The notes under the pieces: model-generated
Seen by the model: the letters and a program-made list of their open reading frames with translations, nothing else
What the model was told of the DNA's origin: nothing
Databases searched by the model: none
DNA from: Burkholderiales bacterium
GTDB taxonomy: Bacteria; Pseudomonadota; Gammaproteobacteria; Burkholderiales; SG8-39
Direction: 5' to 3'
Assembly: GCA_025929745.1 (NCBI GenBank)
Contig: JAICPQ010000001.1
Location: forward strand, 1 to 41,160
DNA: 41,160 bases
Shown: positions 7,328 through 15,261 of the stretch, one piece after another
Layout of the letters: each line of letters begins with the position of its first letter
Position numbering within the stretch: the first letter of the stretch is position 1
Translations under genes and position numbers: made by a program

Positions 7328-8264
7328 CGAGAAATTTCTCGGCGTCGAGGGCCGCCATGCAGCCGCTCGCGGCGCTGGTCACCGCCTGCCGGTATACATG
7401 ATCCTGCACGTCGCCGGCGGCGAAGACGCCGGGCGCGCTGGTCGCGGTGGCGAAACCGTCGCGTCCGCCGCGCGTGACGATGTAGCCGTCCTGCATCTCG
7501 AGCTGGCCGGCAAAGATGCCGGTGTTCGGCGTGTGCCCGATGGCGACAAAGAAGCCCTTCGCCGCAATCACCTTCGATTCGCCGGTTTTCAAGTTCCTGA
7601 CACGCACTCCGCCCACCCCGCGCGCGTCGCCGAGCACCTCCTCGACAACCGCGTTGAGCTCGAGGCGGATCTTGCCCTCGGCGACCCGCTTCATGAGCTT
7701 GTCGACCATTATTTTCTCGGCGCGGAACTTGTCGCGGCGGTGGACCAGAACCACACCGGAGCAGATGTTGGCGAGATAGAGCGCTTCCTCCACCGCGGTA
7801 TTGCCGCCGCCGACCACGACGACCTCCTGAGCCTTGAAGAAGAAGCCGTCGCAGGTGGCGCAGGCCGAGACGCCGCGGCCCATGTATTTCTGCTCGGACG
7901 GCAGGCCGAGGTACTTGGCGGTGGCCCCGGTCGCGATGACGAGCGCGTCGCAGGTATAGGTGCCGGCGTCGCCCTCCAGCACGATCGGCCGCTTGCCGAG
8001 GCGCGCGGTGTGGATCTGGTCCGAAACCACCTCGGTCTCGAAGCGCTCGGCGTGCCGCTGGAAGCGCTGCATGAGGTCCGGGCCCTGCACGCCGTCCGCG
8101 TCGGCCGGCCAGTTGTCCACGTCGGTCGTCGTCATCAGCTGCCCGCCCTGCGCAAGCCCGGCGATCAGCACCGGCTTGAGGTTCGCCCGCGCCGCGTAGA
8201 CCGCCGCCGTGTATCCCGCCGGACCCGACCCGAGGATGAGGAGGCGCGCATGTCGTGTCGCCAT
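7314..8264 (-). CDS. trxB: Thioredoxin reductase
   Basis: FAD-dependent NADPH:thioredoxin reductase of 316 residues, the normal length. The FAD-binding GSGPAGYTAA is near the N-terminus, the redox pair CATC lies in SACATCDGFFF at about 136-146, the NADPH-binding GGGNTAVEEA follows, and the second FAD motif is GVFAAGDVQD. ATG 8264 matches the usual family N-terminus; the open frame continues upstream through the divergent regulator but has no homology there. No Shine-Dalgarno sequence is present, and TAGCAT lies 8 nt before the ATG. It is the first gene of a unit with the Smr gene. Confidence 0.95.
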   Translation of the reverse strand: MATRHARLLILGSGPAGYTAAVYAARANLKPVLIAGLAQGGQLMTTTDVDNWPADADGVQGPDLMQRFQRHAERFETEVVSDQIHTARLGKRPIVLEGDAGTYTCDALVIATGATAKYLGLPSEQKYMGRGVSACATCDGFFFKAQEVVVVGGGNTAVEEALYLANICSGVVLVHRRDKFRAEKIMVDKLMKRVAEGKIRLELNAVVEEVLGDARGVGGVRVRNLKTGESKVIAAKGFFVAIGHTPNTGIFAGQLEMQDGYIVTRGGRDGFATATSAPGVFAAGDVQDHVYRQAVTSAASGCMAALDAEKFLDAGA

Positions 8265-8272
8265 TCGTGGAA

Positions 8273-8282
8273 ATGCTAACAT
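8273..8282. promoter_or_regulatory. Shared divergent -10 element of trxB and the Crp-type gene
   Basis: The ten bases ATGCTAACAT read as TAGCAT on the minus strand (8 nt before trxB ATG) and as TAACAT on the plus strand (7 nt before ATG 8290). The two starts are only 25 bp apart, both lack a Shine-Dalgarno sequence, and no other promoter-like sequence fits in the gap. Confidence 0.4.
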
Positions 8283-8289
8283 CCCGCCC

Positions 8290-8958
8290 ATGGCGACTAC
8301 GGTATCGACCGCCGTCCTCAAGACGGTGCCGCTGTTCGCGAGCTGCCCAGAAGAGCAGCTGCGCATGCTAACCACGGTTGTGACGCGCAAAAGCGCGCCG
8401 CGCTCCACCACCATCATGGCGGGAGGCGATCCGACCGATTCCCTCTACATCATCCTCTCCGGCCGGCTCAAGGTCATGATGAGCGACTCCGAAGGCAAGG
8501 AAGTGATCCTTGCCATCCTCGGGCCTGGCGAGATCTTCGGCGAGATGGGCCTGATCGACGACGAGCCGCGCTCCGCCACGGTGATCAGCATCGAGCCGTG
8601 CGAGCTCCTTTCGATCTCGAAGCGCGACTTCAAGAAGTGCCTGCAGGAGAACTTCGACATGACGATGGCGGTCATGCGCGGCCTGGTGAAGCGCCTGCGC
8701 GAGGCCGACCGGAAGATCGGCAGCCTGGCTCTGCTGGACGTTTACGGCCGCGTGGCGCGCCTGCTCCTCGACATGGCTGAGAACGTCGATGGCGAGAAGG
8801 TCGTGACCAAGCGGCTGCCCAAGCAGGACATTGCGAAAATGATCGGCGCCTCGCGCGAGATGGTGAGCCGCGTGATGAAGGACCTGCAGACGGGCGGGTA
8901 CATCGAAATGCGGGGCTCCCAGATCGTGCTGCGCGACACGATCATGCTCCCCGAGTAG
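8290..8958 (+). CDS. Crp/Fnr-family transcriptional regulator
   Basis: Regulator of 222 residues with an N-terminal cyclic-nucleotide-binding domain (about 15-125), a dimer helix (about 125-150) and a C-terminal winged helix-turn-helix (about 155-222). The phosphate-binding cassette is largely kept: GEMGLIDDEPRSA at 84-96 carries the Gly-Glu and Arg-Ser-Ala expected for cNMP binding. The recognition helix SREMVSRVMKDL matches the CRP pattern SREtVgR, so a TGTGA-type site is expected. There are no Fnr-type cysteines clustered at the N-terminus. It is divergent from trxB and upstream of ftsK. Confidence 0.88.
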   Translation: MATTVSTAVLKTVPLFASCPEEQLRMLTTVVTRKSAPRSTTIMAGGDPTDSLYIILSGRLKVMMSDSEGKEVILAILGPGEIFGEMGLIDDEPRSATVISIEPCELLSISKRDFKKCLQENFDMTMAVMRGLVKRLREADRKIGSLALLDVYGRVARLLLDMAENVDGEKVVTKRLPKQDIAKMIGASREMVSRVMKDLQTGGYIEMRGSQIVLRDTIMLPE

Positions 8959-8971
8959 CAAGGGCCAAACC

Positions 8972-11215
8972 CTGGCCGCGGTAAGCAAGGCGGCGCGCAA
9001 AGCGGCGCCCCTGCCGGCGAAGCTCGCCGGCGTGCTGCGCGAGGCAAAGTGGCTGCTGCTGATCGCGCTCGGGCTGTACCTCGTCCTCATCTTCGCCACC
9101 TATCAGCGCGCCGATCCGGGCTGGTCCCATAGCGCGACCGACGCGGTGGTGCGCAATGCCGGCGGTGCGTTCGGCGCCTGGCTTGCCGACCTCCTCCTGT
9201 ATGCCTTCGGCGTGTCAGCCTACTGGTCGGCGGCGCTCTGCGCCTACGTCGTGGTTTGGGGATTCCGCCGCATGGATTCGCTGCGGCTGGGCATTGCCTT
9301 GGGCGGCTTCGCGCTGCTTCTGCTTTCGAGCGCAGCGCTCGAGCGCCTGCGCTTCCATAGCCTCGCCGCCGAGCTGCCGTTCGCGCCGGGCGGCCTTCTC
9401 GGCGAAGTGCTGGCGGCCAACCTGTCGGCCGCCCTCGGCTTCACGGGAGCGACGCTGCTTCTCCTCACATTCGCTGCGATCGGCTTCAGCCTTTTTATCG
9501 GCGTGTCGTGGCTCGCGATGTTCGAGGGCATGGGCCTCTTGCTGGAGAAAACATACTTCGTCGCGCTCGGCGTCTGGGATCGGCGGACCGACCGCAAGCT
9601 CGGAACACTCGCGCGCGAAGAGCGCGAGGCGGTGGTCCAGATCGAAAAGCGCCGCGAGGAGGACCATGCGCCGCTGCGCATCGAGCCGGCGCTCGCCGAG
9701 ATCAAGAAATCCGAGCGCGCGCAGAAGGAGAAGCAGGCGCCGCTCTTCGAGAATCTGCCCGACACGCCGCTGCCGCCGCTCAAGCTCCTGGACGAAGCCT
9801 CGGGCGGCGGCGTGAGCATCGCGCCCGAGACGCTCGAATTCACCTCGCGCCTCATCGAGAAGAAGCTTTCGGATTTCGGCGTGGCGGTGAAGGTGCTCGC
9901 CGCGTACCCGGGCCCGGTCATTACACGCTACGAGGTCGAGCCGGCGGTCGGCGTGAAAGGCAGCCAAATCGTCAATCTGGTGAAGGATCTGGCGCGCGCT
10001 CTCTCCGTCGTGTCGATCCGCGTGGTGGAGACCATTCCGGGCAAGTCCTGCATGGGCCTGGAGATCCCGAACCCGCACCGCCAGACTGTCCGTCTTACCG
10101 AAATTCTCGGCTCCGAGGCCTATCACGGCATGCATTCGGCGCTCGCGCTGGCCCTCGGCAAGGACATCGCCGGCCATCCGATCGTCACCGACCTCGCGCG
10201 CATGCCGCACCTGCTGGTCGCCGGTACCACCGGCTCGGGCAAATCGGTCGCCCTAAACGCGATGATCCTCTCGCTCCTCTACAAGTCGGAGCCGCGCGCG
10301 GTGCGCCTTATCCTCATCGACCCGAAGATGCTCGAGCTTTCGGTCTATCAGGACATCCCGCACCTGCTCGCGCCGGTCGTCACCGACATGAAACAGGCGA
10401 CCAACGCGCTCAGCTGGTGCGTCGCGGAGATGGATCGCCGCTACAAGCTCATGAACTGGATCGGCGCGCGAAATCTCTCGGGCTTCAACCACAAGGTGGC
10501 CGATCGCAAGGTGGATGATCCGTTCTCCCCGGATCCGGAAAAGCCGCAGCAGCTTCAGCCGATGCCGCACATCGTCGTGGTGATCGACGAGCTCGCCGAT
10601 CTCATGATGGTCGTCGGCAAGAAAGTAGAGGAGCTCATCGCCCGGCTCGCCGGCAAGGCGCGCGCCGCCGGGATCCATCTCGTGCTCGCCACGCAGCGGC
10701 CCTCGGTGGATGTCATCACCGGGCTTATCAAGGCGAACATTCCGACGCGCATCGCCTTCCAGGTTTCCTCGAAGGTCGACTCGCGCACTATCCTCGACCA
10801 GTCCGGCGCCGAGGCGCTTCTCGGCGCCGGCGACATGCTGTATCTCCCGCCGGGCACCGGGTTGCCCCAACGCGTGCACGGCGCCTTCGTCGCCGATCAC
10901 GAGGTTCACAAGGTGGTCGACTACCTGAGGGCGCTCGCCAAGCCCGAGTACCTTTCGGAGGTCCTGCAGCCCGAAGAACCGGAGGAAATGACGCTCGACG
11001 GCGTGCCCGCGGGCGAGAAGGATCCGCTTTACGATCAGGCTGTGGAGATCGTGCTGCGCACACGGCGCCCTTCCATCTCGCTCGTGCAGCGGCACCTGCG
11101 CATTGGCTACAACCGCGCTGCGCGCCTGATCGAGGACATGGAGCGCGCCGGCATGGTGTCGCCCATGCAGTCAAACGGCAACCGCGAGGTCCTGGTTCCC
11201 GCCAAGGCGGATTAG
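8972..11215 (+). CDS. ftsK: DNA translocase FtsK
   Basis: Septal DNA translocase for chromosome segregation at division. An N-terminal membrane domain with about four hydrophobic segments (roughly codons 9050-9560) is followed by a short charged linker. The motor has Walker A GTTGSGKSV and Walker B VVVIDELADLMM, and a C-terminal gamma winged helix (RRPSISLVQRHLRIGYNRAARLIEDME) reads KOPS. The first canonical codon is GTG 9032, which has no ribosome site. The in-frame sequence upstream encodes a basic segment (AARKAAPLPAKLAG) like other betaproteobacterial FtsK N-termini. CTG 8972, with AAGGG 7 nt upstream and 13 nt after the regulator stop, may be the true start. Neighbour lolA overlaps no coding sequence but starts 3 nt downstream. 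Confidence 0.93.
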   Translation: MAAVSKAARKAAPLPAKLAGVLREAKWLLLIALGLYLVLIFATYQRADPGWSHSATDAVVRNAGGAFGAWLADLLLYAFGVSAYWSAALCAYVVVWGFRRMDSLRLGIALGGFALLLLSSAALERLRFHSLAAELPFAPGGLLGEVLAANLSAALGFTGATLLLLTFAAIGFSLFIGVSWLAMFEGMGLLLEKTYFVALGVWDRRTDRKLGTLAREEREAVVQIEKRREEDHAPLRIEPALAEIKKSERAQKEKQAPLFENLPDTPLPPLKLLDEASGGGVSIAPETLEFTSRLIEKKLSDFGVAVKVLAAYPGPVITRYEVEPAVGVKGSQIVNLVKDLARALSVVSIRVVETIPGKSCMGLEIPNPHRQTVRLTEILGSEAYHGMHSALALALGKDIAGHPIVTDLARMPHLLVAGTTGSGKSVALNAMILSLLYKSEPRAVRLILIDPKMLELSVYQDIPHLLAPVVTDMKQATNALSWCVAEMDRRYKLMNWIGARNLSGFNHKVADRKVDDPFSPDPEKPQQLQPMPHIVVVIDELADLMMVVGKKVEELIARLAGKARAAGIHLVLATQRPSVDVITGLIKANIPTRIAFQVSSKVDSRTILDQSGAEALLGAGDMLYLPPGTGLPQRVHGAFVADHEVHKVVDYLRALAKPEYLSEVLQPEEPEEMTLDGVPAGEKDPLYDQAVEIVLRTRRPSISLVQRHLRIGYNRAARLIEDMERAGMVSPMQSNGNREVLVPAKAD

Positions 11216-11218
11216 GGT

Positions 11219-11830
11219 TTGAAGAAAATCCTCCTGGCAGCGTTGTTCGCCATTTCCGCATCGGTGGAAGCGGCGGCGATCGAGCGCTTCAAGTCGTTCG
11301 TGCGCGGCACACAGTCCGCGCGCGCCGACTTCGAGCAGAAAGTCTACGACCGCGGCGGCAAGCTCTCGCAGGAGGCGAAGGGCAGCTTCGTCTTTCAGCG
11401 CCCGGGCCTGTTCCGCTGGGTCTACGCCAAGCCGGTCGACCAGCTCATCGTCGGCGACGGCCAGCGCGTGTGGATTTACGACCGCGATCTCAACCAGGTG
11501 ACGGTGCGGAAACTCTCGAATGCGCTCGGCTCCACGCCGGCGGCGCTGCTCGCCGGGTCCGCCGACATCGAAAAGGCGTTCGAGCTCTCGGATGCCGGCG
11601 CGAAGGATGGCCTGGAGTGGCTCGAGGCAAGACCGCGCGAGCGCGAGGCCGGGTTCGAGCGGGTGCGCATGGGATTCGATGCCGAGAACCTGCGTGCGAT
11701 GGAACTTCTCGACCACTTCGGCCAGACCACGCGCCTTCAGTTTTCCAACCTGCGGCGTAACCCGAAGGTCGATAAGTCCGAGTTCCGCTTCGAGCCTCCA
11801 AAAGGCGCCGACGTCCTAGGGGAAAAGTGA
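11219..11830 (+). CDS. lolA: Outer-membrane lipoprotein carrier protein LolA
   Basis: Periplasmic chaperone of 203 residues that carries lipoproteins from LolCDE to LolB. A signal peptide MKKILLAALFAISASVEA is cleaved about residue 18. The family features SARADFEQKVYD, KGSFVFQRPGLFRWVY, and GDGQRVWIYDRDLNQVTVRKL are present in order. The start is TTG 11219, three bases after ftsK. The stop overlaps the rarA GTG start. The ftsK-lolA-rarA-serS order is conserved in many proteobacteria. Confidence 0.93.
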   Translation: MKKILLAALFAISASVEAAAIERFKSFVRGTQSARADFEQKVYDRGGKLSQEAKGSFVFQRPGLFRWVYAKPVDQLIVGDGQRVWIYDRDLNQVTVRKLSNALGSTPAALLAGSADIEKAFELSDAGAKDGLEWLEARPREREAGFERVRMGFDAENLRAMELLDHFGQTTRLQFSNLRRNPKVDKSEFRFEPPKGADVLGEK

Positions 11831-13089
11831 GCGATCTGTTCGGCAAGCGGGAACCGGCGGCTCCGCTTGCCGAGGTCCTGCGGCCGCAGTCGCTCGACGA
11901 GGTGGTCGGCCAGCGTCATCTTCTCGGGCCGGGAAAGCCGCTGCGCCTCGCCTTCGAGTCGGGCAAGCCGCATTCGATGATTTTGTGGGGTCCGCCCGGC
12001 TCGGGTAAGACGACCATCGCCCGGCTGATGGCGAAAGCGTTCGACGCCGAGTTCATCGCGCTGTCGGCGGTGTTCTCGGGGGTGAAGGACATCCGCGAAG
12101 CGGTGCAAAAAGCCGAGCACACCCTCGCCGCGAGCGGCAGAGGCACGATCCTCTTCGTTGACGAAGTGCACCGCTTCAACAAGGCGCAGCAGGACGCCTT
12201 CCTGCCCTACGTCGAGCGCGGGCTCTTCACGTTCGTCGGCGCTACCACCGAGAACCCGTCGTTCGAGGTCAATAGCGCGCTTCTTTCGCGCGCAGCGGTT
12301 TACGTGCTCGAGCCACTCTCGGCTGAAGATATGGAGACGCTGCTCGCGCGCGCTTCCATTTCCGTCGACGAGCAGGCCAAGGCGAGGCTGATCGGCTTCG
12401 CCGACGGCGACGCGCGCCGCCTGCTGAACGCGGTGGAGATCCTCAAGAACACCGGCTCGCAGAAGATCGACGCCGAATTCCTCGAGCAGACCCTGGCGAA
12501 GAATCTGCGGCGTTTCGACAAGGGCGGCGAGCAGTTCTACGATCAGATCTCAGCGCTTCACAAGGCCGTGCGTGGCTCCGACGCCGACGCCTCGCTCTAC
12601 TGGCTCCTGCGCATGCTGGATGGCGGCGCCGATCCGCTCTACGTCGGGCGGCGCCTGGTGCGCATGGCGGTCGAGGATATCGGCCTCGCCGACCCGCGCG
12701 CGCTGCGCCTTGCGCTCGATGCCTGCGAAACGTACGAACGGCTCGGCAGCCCCGAGGGCGAGCTCGCGCTAGCGGAAGCGGCGCTTTACCTAGCGGTGGC
12801 GGCGAAATCAAACGCCGTATACGAAGCCTATAATGCCGCGCGCGATTTCATCCGCGCCGACGCTACGCGCCCCGTTCCGCTCCACATCCGCAACGCGCCG
12901 ACCTCGCTCATGAAAAATCTCGGCTACGGCAAGGGTTATCGCTACGCGCATGACGAGCCGGACGCCCATTCCGCGGGCCAGACCTATCTGCCGGAGGGCA
13001 TGCCGGCGGTCGAGTGGTACAAACCGACCACGCGCGGCCTCGAAGAGAAGATCCGCAGCCGCATGGAAGAATTGAAGACCAGGAAATGA
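11827..13089 (+). CDS. rarA: Replication-associated recombination protein RarA (MgsA)
   Basis: AAA+ ATPase of 420 residues acting at stalled replication forks. Walker A is GPPGSGKT at 55-62 and Walker B ILFVDEVHRF at 108-117. Sensor 1 is GATTENPSFE, with the arginine finger in SALLSRA. The C-terminal oligomerisation domain has LRMLDGGADPLYVGRRLVR. GTG 11827 overlaps the lolA stop in GTGA, with AGGGG just upstream. Its stop overlaps the serS ATG as ATGA. Confidence 0.95.
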   Translation: MSDLFGKREPAAPLAEVLRPQSLDEVVGQRHLLGPGKPLRLAFESGKPHSMILWGPPGSGKTTIARLMAKAFDAEFIALSAVFSGVKDIREAVQKAEHTLAASGRGTILFVDEVHRFNKAQQDAFLPYVERGLFTFVGATTENPSFEVNSALLSRAAVYVLEPLSAEDMETLLARASISVDEQAKARLIGFADGDARRLLNAVEILKNTGSQKIDAEFLEQTLAKNLRRFDKGGEQFYDQISALHKAVRGSDADASLYWLLRMLDGGADPLYVGRRLVRMAVEDIGLADPRALRLALDACETYERLGSPEGELALAEAALYLAVAAKSNAVYEAYNAARDFIRADATRPVPLHIRNAPTSLMKNLGYGKGYRYAHDEPDAHSAGQTYLPEGMPAVEWYKPTTRGLEEKIRSRMEELKTRK

Positions 13090-14363
13090 TCGACATCCAG
13101 CTCTTGCGCAGGAACCCCCAGGACGTCGCGAAACGTCTGGCGACCCGCGGGCCGGGCGCCTTCGACGTGTCGCAGTTCGAGCGCTTCGAGAGCACGCGCA
13201 AGGAGTTGCAGGCCGCCGTGCAGCAGGCGCAGGCCTCGAGGAACCGCATCGCGAAGGACATAGGCCAGGCGAAGGCGCGCGGTCAGGACGTCGCGGAGCT
13301 GATGCAGCAGGGAGAGAAGCTCAAGTCGTTGCTCGAGCAATCCGAAGCGCAGCTCGAGAAGCTGCAGTCGGGATTCCAGGACCTTCTCGAGCGCATCCCC
13401 AATATCCCGCATGAGTCGGTTCCGGTCGGCGCGTCGTCAGAGGACAACCCGGAGCAGCGGCGCTGGGGCGAACCGCGCAAGTTCGACTTCGCGCCGAAAG
13501 ACCACGTCGACGTTGGGACGGAACTGAGCGGCCTCGACTTCGAGACCGCGGCGAAGATCGCCGGCAGCCGCTTCGTGGTGATGAAGGGCGAGGTGGCGCG
13601 CCTGCATCGCGCGCTCGCGCAATTCATGCTCGACGTGCACACGCGCGAGCATGGCTACACCGAGACCTACGTTCCGTACATGGTGAGCGGAGCATGCGCG
13701 AACGGGGTGTCGAGCCTTTCCAAGTTCAGGGAAGATCTATTCAAAATCGAAGGCCGCGACCTCTACCTCATCCCGACAGCGGAGTACCCGGTCACCAACT
13801 TCGTGCGCGACGAGATCATTGCGCTCGAGAAGCTGCCGCTCAAATACGTGTGCCATTCACCGTGTTTTCGCTCCGAAGCCGGATCGGCCGGCAAGGACAC
13901 GCGCGGCATGATTCGCAATCACCAGTTCGATAAGGTGGAGCTCGTGCAGATGGTGCATCCCGCGCGCTCCTATGCAGCACTCGAGGAGCTCACCGGGCAT
14001 GCCGAGTCGATCTTGAAGCGCCTCGAGCTTCCGTATCGCGTGGTGACACTCTGCACCGGCGACATGGGGTTCTCGTCGGCCAAGACCTACGACATCGAGG
14101 TGTGGCTGCCCTCGCAGAACACCTACCGCGAGATCTCCTCATGCTCGAACTTCGAAGCGTTCCAGGCGCGGCGCATGCAGGCGCGCTACCGCGCGGAGAA
14201 CGGCAAGCCCGACCTCGTCCATACGCTGAACGGCTCAGGGCTCGCCGTCGGGCGCACGCTCGTCGCGATCCTCGAGAACTACCAAGAGGCCGACGGGTCC
14301 GTCAGCGTGCCCGGTGCGCTGCGCGGTTACATGGGCGGGCGCGAGCGCCTCACGCCCCCCTGA
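13086..14363 (+). CDS. serS: Seryl-tRNA synthetase
   Basis: Class II synthetase of 425 residues charging tRNA-Ser. An N-terminal coiled-coil arm (about residues 30-105; many Glu, Gln, Lys) contacts the long variable arm of tRNA-Ser. Catalytic motif 2 is FRSEAGSAGKDTRGMIRNHQF and motif 3 is GLAVGRTLVAILENYQ. ATG 13086 overlaps the rarA stop as ATGA. It is followed 24 nt later by tRNA-Ser(CGA), so enzyme and substrate genes are adjacent. Confidence 0.96.
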   Translation: MIDIQLLRRNPQDVAKRLATRGPGAFDVSQFERFESTRKELQAAVQQAQASRNRIAKDIGQAKARGQDVAELMQQGEKLKSLLEQSEAQLEKLQSGFQDLLERIPNIPHESVPVGASSEDNPEQRRWGEPRKFDFAPKDHVDVGTELSGLDFETAAKIAGSRFVVMKGEVARLHRALAQFMLDVHTREHGYTETYVPYMVSGACANGVSSLSKFREDLFKIEGRDLYLIPTAEYPVTNFVRDEIIALEKLPLKYVCHSPCFRSEAGSAGKDTRGMIRNHQFDKVELVQMVHPARSYAALEELTGHAESILKRLELPYRVVTLCTGDMGFSSAKTYDIEVWLPSQNTYREISSCSNFEAFQARRMQARYRAENGKPDLVHTLNGSGLAVGRTLVAILENYQEADGSVSVPGALRGYMGGRERLTPP

Positions 14364-14369
14364 TAAAAT
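14364..14369 (+). promoter_or_regulatory. Candidate -10 of tRNA-Ser
   Basis: TAAAAT immediately after the serS stop and 18 nt before the mature tRNA 5' end, a usual distance for a tRNA promoter. The -35 would lie inside serS and is weak. Confidence 0.4.
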
Positions 14370-14387
14370 CGCTTCTTGTTCGACCGC

Positions 14388-14479
<92 letters not shown>

Positions 14480-14486
14480 TTTCTAA

Positions 14487-15260
14487 GTGACCAAAGCACT
14501 CGCCATCGTCACCGGAGCTGGCTCAGGTATCGGGCGCGCCTGCGCCAGCGCGCTCGGTAAGCGCGGTTTCGCCGTCGCCGCGATTGACATCGACGAAGCG
14601 AGCGCGCGTGAAACCGCGCGCGACATTCCCGGTGCGCGCGCCTATCGCGCCGACGTGAGCGTGAGCGCGCAGGTCGACGCCGCGGTGAGCGCTGCGGTCG
14701 CGGACTTCGGGCCTGTCGAGGTCCTGGTGAACAACGCCGGGATCCTCGACGGCTACTTCAACGCCGAAGAGATGGACGAGGCGGTGTGGCGCAAGGTGAT
14801 CGATATCGATCTGACGGGCGTCTTTCTCGTCACGAAGCGCGTGCTGCACGAGATGCTGCCGCGCGGGCACGGCCGCATCATCAACATGGCGTCGGTCGCC
14901 GGACTGAACGGCACGGGCGGCGGCGCCGCCTACATCGCGGCGAAACACGGCGTGGTCGGCCTCACTCGCCAGATGGCGGTCGCCTATGGCGCGCGCGGTA
15001 TCACGGTCAACTGTGTGTGTCCCGGCGCGATCCCAACCGGGCTGCGGCCGCACTCGCAGGCGATTCTTGGACCCGGGGTACCGGACATGAGCGCTCGGGG
15101 CGTCGCCGTTAACGACGATCAGGTGCGCGCGCTGGTGCCGGCGGGCGTGCGCGGCAAGGTCGAGGATATCGCTGGCGCCGTGTGCTTCCTTGCCTCACCG
15201 GAGGCTTCGTACATCAACGGCCACAGCCTCGTGGTCGACGGCGGCTGGCGAGCGAAGTAG
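14487..15260 (+). CDS. SDR-family NAD-dependent oxidoreductase
   Basis: Short-chain dehydrogenase of 257 residues. TGAGSGIG is at 9-16, NNAG at 82-85, the catalytic Ser at 136, and Tyr149/Lys153 in YIAAKHG. Asp34 at the end of beta-2 (AAIDID) indicates NAD(H). An insert around 190-215 precedes the last helix and could shape the substrate pocket; the substrate is unknown. The start is GTG 14487, only 10 nt after the tRNA CCA, with no Shine-Dalgarno sequence, so the mRNA probably arises by processing of a tRNA-mRNA transcript. The next gene starts 2 nt after its stop. Confidence 0.88.
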   Translation: MTKALAIVTGAGSGIGRACASALGKRGFAVAAIDIDEASARETARDIPGARAYRADVSVSAQVDAAVSAAVADFGPVEVLVNNAGILDGYFNAEEMDEAVWRKVIDIDLTGVFLVTKRVLHEMLPRGHGRIINMASVAGLNGTGGGAAYIAAKHGVVGLTRQMAVAYGARGITVNCVCPGAIPTGLRPHSQAILGPGVPDMSARGVAVNDDQVRALVPAGVRGKVEDIAGAVCFLASPEASYINGHSLVVDGGWRAK

Positions 15261-15261
15261 G

